Source: Penium margaritaceum (Eukaryota > Streptophyta > Zygnematophyceae > Desmidiales > Peniaceae). From it: a stretch of 33,243 nt of DNA. Position numbers and translations under genes: made by a program. The notes under the pieces were generated by a model that was not told the origin of the DNA, did no database searches, and was given only the letters and a program-made list of their open reading frames with translations. Positions 28,319-33,243 of the stretch are shown in pieces. The DNA lies in contig SZWC01003603.1 of assembly GCA_023375785.1 (NCBI GenBank), positions 80,886 to 114,128 on the forward strand, given 5' to 3'. Positions within the stretch are counted from its first letter, which is position 1; the number at the start of each line of letters is the position of its first letter.

Positions 28319-28347
28319 ATCCACATCGATGGGGCATCGATGTGGTT
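28319..28347. repeat. hAT subterminal palindrome CCACATCGATG-ggg-CATCGATGTGG
   Basis: Perfect 11-bp arms with a 3-nt centre. Related half-sites lie near the other end of the element. Confidence 0.85.
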
Positions 28348-28669
28348 CGAACTCGCGTTCGGCGGCCATGCAGGGTCAGCCGCAACCACCCTTCCCACAC
28401 CCCCCCTCCCCCGGCGCCTACTCCCCCTCCCGCCGACCGACCAGGTCTGACTCGGCGAGTCAGCAAGCACCTCTACCGGAAATGTGGGACGAACAGACAC
28501 CCCCTCCCCCCCCTCCCCCCCTAAAACAAATTCCGCCGGGTTCGAATACGACATTAAACAGGTAGTATTGTAAACGGTTTGCATGCTCAACGGAAATGCT
28601 TAACCTCCTCAAACCTGAACTGTTCGTGTTTCGCACACGAGCTCTAGAAGCCGAAGCCCAAACTACAAA

Positions 28670-28765
28670 TTTCAAAATCAAGCCACGAGTCTCGAACTTC
28701 GAAGTCAGAGTCAAAACTTCGAATTTCAAACTTCCGATATCGAAGTTCGAAATGTGAAATTTGAT
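28670..28765. repeat. CTTCGAA-rich short repeats inside the hAT element
   Basis: Multiple copies of AACTTCGAA/TTCGAAGT/TTTCAAA in both orientations (e.g. about 28694-28702, 28718-28726, 28742-28751). Low-complexity self-complementary filler; no gene. Confidence 0.6.
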
Positions 28766-29256
28766 TTCCAAAATTCCTTTTCCGCACCTTGTTGTCTAAA
28801 CTCTGGCCAGCGACATTTGACATTTGAAATCTATACCAAAAAATGAAATAGGAGATCAAACGTCGGTCATCTAACTCATAGATCAATGGTTTGCACTTTA
28901 AACGAATAAAAGTTAGTAATGAAATCTCGATCAGGATTTCGGCGCGGACTGTCAACGCCAGCTGGCAGAGCCCTGGACAACCGATGCTTATGCGTCGCTA
29001 TCTGCCAGCGATGACACAGCGCAGTTGACCACGCAAATAGCGAAATTCCGAGCGACCAAAGAGACGATCTAAGACTGCATCAGCAAAAAAGAGGGCAATT
29101 AGGGTTCACAGGGCCCCCAGGACAACCCAGAAAAAAACTGTTTCGACCCCAGTGAAGCCCGTGGTTCCGAGGTGGCCGATGTGGGAGGGGGGGTCACATT
29201 GATGTGCCGGGGTGGACATCGATGTGCCGGGGGTCGGGGTGGCCAGGTCAACACTG

Positions 29257-29264
29257 GTTTTGAC
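29257..29264. repeat. hAT target-site duplication, right copy
   Basis: GTTTTGAC, identical to 28257-28264. Confidence 0.92.
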
Positions 29265-29339
29265 ACTGTTGAATACAACTTTTGACATGCATTGTAGACA
29301 AGTTGGCATGGACTTTTGGTCGGGTTGGTGATTCCGTGC

Positions 29340-29760
29340 TTACCTGAAGTGACGGTGACCCTTACGAAGGATCAAGCACTTTGATTCAAAGTACATCAAA
29401 GCCTTGTTTTCACAAAGGCAAGGATTGCATAGCAATACATTCAACGGGTCCAGAAGGTTTAGTACCTTCAATATGATACTCTGTGTATACCCTTGAATAC
29501 TGATTTTTGTTGTACAGGTACCAATCACAAGTATTGTATAACTGTCACCGACGATTATTGTGCCATTATACGGCTCGTAGTTCAGGTCCACCTTTTGGAT
29601 GAAGCCAAATCAAACAAAGGAGTCATCCCCTCCACTGTCAGCTAGTATGTTCACATGAGCACCAATTAGGTGTCCTTTGAACTACATCGTTGTGTTGCCT
29701 CCAATCTTCTGAGTGAACAAGCTTGACGACGGAAAGCAAAGTTGGAGGTAAACACGGAAT
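29340..29760 (-). pseudogene. G4 protease (retropepsin)
   Basis: Aspartic protease that cleaves gag-pol. Minus-strand translation: KIGGNTTM-stop-FKGHLIGAHV then NILADSGGDDSFV, with the catalytic D-S-G at 29631-29639. After a stop, VDLNYEPYNGTIIVGDSYTI, CTTKISIQGYTQSIILKVLN (the I-Q-G-Y flap/core) and LCENKALMYFESKCLILRKG follow. Two stops lie in an otherwise continuous frame. The copy starting at 30364 is cut by the N just before the active site and is an assembly repeat. Downstream the frame leads toward the hAT insertion. Confidence 0.82.
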
Positions 29761-31098
29761 CTGTATGACGGGAACTGCAACTTCCATGATTCACCTCCTC
29801 AAGTCTAGACATTGTGGGTATGTGTGAATTCGGCTAGTACCTTTCTTTTTTAAAATTTGGCTAGTTCAAATTTGTCGACCAAAGATACCGAGAACATGAT
29901 TGAACTCACGACGTTAAGGGAGTTTTCTTCAATCAGTGCATCACACAACTCTTGCACAGTGGTTGGTGTTGCCATTACTAAACATGTTCGATCATGCATC
30001 TCATACAAAGATGCATGATTTTGTGGGCATTGTAAGTCAGCTTGTGTAGAATGAGGTTCAATAAGAGGGGAGAAAATAATAGAGAAGTTTGAACTCATCA
30101 AAAACTCAAATTATGTAGTATCCTCATCTAAAGAAATAAATCCGCACTCGTGATCTAGTTTTATCTCTGAGTGGTCCCCACTAATGTCACCTCGGGATGA
30201 GGAAAACCCGCACCAAGGCCTTGTCCGTTACCATGGTCAGGCCCATTGTCACAGCTGTGGCTATGTCCATGGCCCTGTCCACGGCCTCATGCTGTACCAT
30301 CTCCACAAGGTGCCGCAGCTACGGCCAACATCGTGGACTCTTTCCCACCACTAGCAGCATCANCCCTCCACTGTCAGCTAGTATGTTCACATGAGCACCA
30401 ATTAGGTGTCCTTTGAACTACATCGTTGTGTTGCCTCCAATCTTCTGAGTGAACAAGCTTGACGACGGAAAGCAAAGTTGGAGGTAAACACGGAATCTGT
30501 ATGACGGGAACTGCAACTTCCATGATTCACCTCCTCAAGTCTAGACATTGTGGGTATGTGTGAATTCGGCTAGTACCTTTCTTTTTTAAAATTTGGCTAG
30601 TTCAAATTTGTCGACCAAAGATACCGAGAACATGATTGAACTCACGACGTTAAGGGAGTTTTCTTCAATCAGTGCATCACACAACTCTTGCACAGTGGTT
30701 GGTGTTGCCATTACTAAACATGTTCGATCATGCATCTCATACAAAGATGCATGATTTTGTGGGCATTGTAAGTCAGCTTGTGTAGAATGAGGTTCAATAA
30801 GAGGGGAGAAAATAATAGAGAAGTTTGAACTCATCAAAAACTCAAATTATGTAGTATCCTCATCTAAAGAAATAAATCCGCACTCGTGATCTAGTTTTAT
30901 CTCTGAGTGGTCCCCACTAATGTCACCTCGGGATGAGGAAAACCCGCACCAAGGCCTTGTCCGTTACCATGGTCAGGCCCATTGTCACAGCTGTGGCTAT
31001 GTCCATGGCCCTGTCCACGGCCTCATGCTGTACCATCTCCACAAGGTGCCGCAGCTACGGCCAACATCGTGGACTCTTTCCCACCACTAGCAGCATCA
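29628..31098. repeat. 735-bp duplication around a single N (assembly artefact)
   Basis: 29628-30362 and 30364-31098 appear identical and are separated only by the N at 30363. Both contain the same 83-codon minus-strand frame (30101-29850 and 30837-30586). As at 21228, this is best read as an unmerged contig overlap. True length here is about 736 bp shorter. Confidence 0.94.
29850..30101 (-). pseudogene. G4 gag-protease linker frame (copy 1)
   Basis: Open frame of 83 codons: MMSSNFSIIFSPLIEPHSTQ ... CPQNHASLYEMHDRTCLVMA, TPTTVQELCDALIEENSLNV. It lies between the zinc-knuckle region and the protease on the same strand, so it is taken as linker sequence of the G4 polyprotein. The identical frame at 30586-30837 is the duplicated assembly copy. 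Confidence 0.5.
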
Positions 31099-31990
31099 GG
31101 AAACTGAGCCCTAAAGTGACCATACTACATGCAGTTGTCTAAGAGTCCATTGTGAAAGGCTGTGTTGTGACGCTTATACGCTGCTTGTAGGTTTTCATTG
31201 TCGTAACTATGCTTGTGGTTTGGGGCCTTGTGCCCACCAGATTTCTTTAACAGAGAGTTTGCAAGCTCTTTATCCTTGATCCAACCCCGAAATCCAGTTG
31301 ACCCGCCAGCCACTACTGTTTCCATGCACATCTCGCGGTCGTGCTATGCATGCACGTTCGGTCGTACATCCGAGTAGTGTTCCCATTTCGCCAAATATAA
31401 TTCACTAATGTGGTCACACAATACCCTCTTGCTTGTCCAAGCCTGGCCAGTTGCCATCGTGGTGGTTTTTCCTTCACCTATACATTGGCAAGATCATCAC
31501 GCAAGTACTCCAGCAACAAGCAGTTCAGGTACTTGAAGGTCTGGTTCCCATTGCCCTCAGTGAAACTTTTGACTTCCTCCATGCGTATGGTGAACTCTCT
31601 CTAGTAGGCCTCGAGCGAGCTACCAAGCTGCCTAAAGTCCTTGATCTTGTGGAAAGCACACTACGCCTCCTCGTGTTGGGTAAAATTCTTACGCATGATA
31701 GCGCAAAAGGCATTGGCTACCACTCAAGGTGTGGTCATTGCGCACCCTACTCCTTGACCACGTACTTGGAGAGCTTGTCTTCAAGCTACATCATGGCAAG
31801 GTCACCCCATAAACCAAGTGAGTATTGTACACACGTAGTACGTGCTCCATACACTGTAGCCAGTCGGTCAAATTCATGCCATTCCAAAAGATCTCCATAC
31901 TATAGCGAAAGGACGTGTTCATGATCGGCCCCGATGTCGTCGAGGTAGGCAAGTCCTTGCTACCACTAGCGGTGACATTAGCACCTTATG
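30990..31990 (-). pseudogene. G4 gag core and zinc-knuckle region
   Basis: Frames on the minus strand: MEIFWNGMNLTDWLQCMEHV and LRVYNTHLVYGVTLP (31898-31790), the N-terminal helices of a retrotransposon gag (Y/F-x-G-x-N-x-x-x-W). Next, VANAFCAIMRKNFTQHEEA, FRQLGSSLEAY-stop-REFTIR and FKYLNCLLLEYLRDDLANV (about 31720-31470), then KDKELANSLLKKSGGHKAPN (31290-31230). A degraded knuckle DNCM-stop-YGHFRAQFPDA (about 31133-31095) follows, in which the expected Cys are Tyr and Phe. A Gly/His/Asp-rich tail lies beyond. Several stops. Confidence 0.75.
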
Positions 31991-31999
31991 CATGCTGCA

Positions 32000-32960
32000 A
32001 TTGCTGTTGCATTTGTGCCTAGGTCATTCTCTACAATGCTTTGTCAAGGTCGACGCATCGGCGAGTTGCCTTGTGAGTGGCAAGACGTTGCAGCAGGCGA
32101 TCACGGTCGAGATCCGTGATTCTTTTCCCAACGTGGACAAGTATGTTGGCAAACACAAATCCAACTTTGATGTCGTCTGACCGTCGACAATGGCCTCAAG
32201 GGCATCGCTCTGTCCATGCACCTTTATTCACCATAAGAGGGTACGGTCCATGTACACGCCTTTGAGGAGTCCAACCTTCCAAAGGAAGCTATTGTCAGCA
32301 AAGAAGCTCTAGTGGGTGTGGGACTGTTCCATCATAGGTACATCGCAGCAGGGGGTGTCTGTCCCAACTCCTCCACGTGGTGTTGCACCTTTACCATCCT
32401 TCTTGGTCCTGAGTAGCCTCACCGTCTCGGCAGCCAAATCAGCAAGCCTCCAACGGTCGGCATGAATTGCTTTAGCTGTGGCGTTGTCTGACTCGTTCTT
32501 GCGAGAATTTCCCATGTGACTGCTTTTAGTACCTTTGCTGCTGTTGGTAGTCTCACAGATCTTCGCAGCTTCTTGTGACTCGGTGGGCACCTTGCCACTC
32601 TCGAGCGATTATCTCAATTTCATTGCAAAAAGATGCTAATGGTTGTGATCCTCGTCACCTTCATCGTTATTGGCATTGTGCTCTTCATTGAGTTCCACAT
32701 TCGGGTAGTCCTCCTTGAGCGTGCCACCCATTGTGTGAGGATCATCCATGTGTATGTTGACATGCTCATCAAGCAATTTTTTGGCTATGGAAAGATTCTC
32801 GGTGTCACCCCTTTTTGCGCCGATTGCCTTTGGCGGCACGTTTGCCATTGCTTTGGAATCCGTGCTCGTGGAGGAAACTTCCAGTTTGGAGTTTACCAAG
32901 GGCGTGTGATGAGGCCATCAGCACCTGAACCTTGTTGGTCTTGGACTTTCTGGCATTCGT
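32000..32960 (-). pseudogene. G4 gag N-terminal/leader coding region
   Basis: Three consecutive minus-strand frames: 32899-32636 (MVNSKLEVSSTSTDSKAMAN ... acidic tail EEHNANNDEGDEDHNH), 32590-32309 (ESQEAAKICETTNSSKGTKS ... RWRLADLAAETVRLLRTKK) and 32221-32024 (SDALEAIVDGQTTSKLDLCL). Composition (Lys/Glu/Ser-rich, helical) and placement directly upstream of the gag core suggest the N-terminal part of the G4 polyprotein. No domain is recognised; an upstream host gene fragment cannot be excluded. Confidence 0.45.
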
Positions 32961-33094
32961 CATTCTGTTTCTTGTGTAACTAGAACGTGAAGAACGTTTT
33001 GAGGGTCACCCCACGACCTCGAGGAGGTGTCACCTCCCTGTGTCACCTTGCTGTCACCATCGGTGAGGCAATTATAAATTTTATTTCTATCGTT

Positions 33095-33180
33095 ATAGGC
33101 TGCCACAGTTGGCACAATCATGTGGTCAAAGAATACTTTTTTTCTATTCCGCCACGGTTGGCACAATCATGCGGGTTCTA
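33095..33180. repeat. Direct repeat GCCACRGTTGGCACAATCATG
   Basis: Copies at about 33101-33121 and 33150-33170, 49 bp apart, one mismatch. Preceded in both cases by a TTTCTAT run. Significance unknown. Confidence 0.75.
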
Positions 33181-33229
33181 GCCAACAGCCTAAGCCACAA
33201 CTCACGTCACTGGGCAAGCTAACAATCCG

Positions 33230-33243
33230 GGGGGGGGGGGGGG
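33230..33243. other. Poly-G run at window end
   Basis: The window ends in 14 consecutive G after ...AATCC. A terminal homopolymer at a contig edge usually marks failed assembly or sequencing (no-signal G calls), not biology. Confidence 0.7.

Larger units (their letters stand above)
28265..29256. mobile_element. Non-autonomous hAT transposon (992 bp) nested in G4
   Basis: Ends are CAGTGTTGACC (28265-28275) and its exact inverse GGTCAACACTG (29246-29256). An 8-bp duplication GTTTTGAC flanks both sides. An 8-bp TSD and CAGTG-type termini are diagnostic of the hAT superfamily. Subterminal regions carry repeated ACATCGATGT palindromes (28321-28345 on the left; about 29192-29227 on the right), the kind of subterminal repeat bound by hAT transposases. 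The interior encodes no recognisable transposase. Removing the element and one TSD joins G4 sequence so that a continuous frame runs into NVLARLQK of the RT. Confidence 0.93.
25600..33000 (-). mobile_element. G4: Ty3/gypsy element (minus strand) with nested hAT, both ends unresolved
   Basis: On the minus strand, from high to low coordinates: gag (about 32960-31000), protease (about 29760-29340), RT, RNase H, integrase, and the pol C-terminus to about 25600. It belongs to a lineage distinct from G1-G3, judged from RT and RNase H wording (e.g. NLADPLSR instead of DALSR). No LTR is visible at the 3' side, where coding homology ends near 25600, and the 5' end lies at or beyond the window edge. 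A hAT element interrupts pol (28265-29256) and an assembly duplication interrupts the gag-protease link (29628-31098). Confidence 0.85.

Noticed and set aside
28267..28565. Plus-strand Pro/Arg-rich open frames inside the hAT element.
   Set aside because: GC-rich shadow frames; no homology to hAT transposase.
29340..29591. Possible Copia gag-pre-integrase segment.
   Set aside because: The D-S-G motif at 29631-29639, the I-Q-G-Y core and the K-C-x-x-x-R-K-G end fit a gypsy retropepsin, consistent with the downstream RT.
29628..31098. Apparent tandem duplication of a gag-protease segment and of an 83-codon gene.
   Set aside because: Apparently identical copies on both sides of a single N point to an assembly overlap, not gene duplication.
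32633..32983. 116-codon plus-strand frame with hydrophobic start (membrane protein?).
   Set aside because: Antisense shadow of the better supported minus-strand G4 leader frame (32899-32636).
33230..33243. Telomere-like G run.
   Set aside because: Pure G homopolymer, not a TTTAGGG-type repeat; a contig-edge artefact is likelier.
1..33243. CRISPR arrays, rRNA, intact tRNA genes or bacterial operons.
   Set aside because: No spaced direct-repeat array, no rRNA stretches and no full tRNA fold; all coding evidence is eukaryotic retroelement and transposon.

Overview
This is eukaryotic repeat DNA with almost no intact host gene. Plant-type features dominate: Ty3/gypsy chromoviruses with a C-terminal chromodomain, primer-binding sites of the TGGTATCAGAGC type (initiator-Met tRNA), a TRIM element, a PIF/Harbinger element and a hAT element. 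A large, repeat-rich streptophyte genome fits best. A charophyte alga such as Chara is my guess, but no marker gene here proves it. Two single N bases (21228 and 30363) show that this is a scaffold made of joined contigs.

Layout. 1-700: first coding exon (minus strand, 572-212) of a probable signal-anchored membrane or secretory protein. 700-3600: non-coding repeats, including a 96-bp tandem unit, an AT-rich block and a perfect 19-bp-stem hairpin. 3619-3984: a complete TRIM, 356 bp, with 142-bp LTRs, PBS, PPT and a perfect CAAAG target duplication. 4264-about 23730: a nest. The outermost element (G3, minus strand, Ty3/gypsy, 5'-truncated) has its 3' LTR cut into four pieces by three later insertions: a PIF/Harbinger transposon (4304-9405) with a decayed transposase; gypsy element G1 (plus strand, 9671-14788); and gypsy element G2 (minus strand, 14800-20833). 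The LTR pieces, with target duplications removed, add up to about 552 bp. G2 LTRs are 544-545 bp, which supports the reading. 23730-25600: non-coding DNA with a CCGGCC-rich block and a three-arm alternating inverted repeat. 25600 to the window end: a fourth gypsy element (G4, minus strand; gag, protease, RT, RNase H, integrase) whose pol frame is interrupted by a 992-bp non-autonomous hAT element (28265-29256) with a perfect 8-bp target duplication, GTTTTGAC.

None of the transposon genes looks functional. All carry stops and frameshifts, and all four gypsy RT copies have lost the second Asp of the catalytic YxDD box. Two stretches (216 bp and 735 bp) occur twice with apparently identical sequence on either side of a single N. 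These are almost certainly unmerged contig overlaps, not biological duplications, and should be collapsed before gene content or element length is measured.
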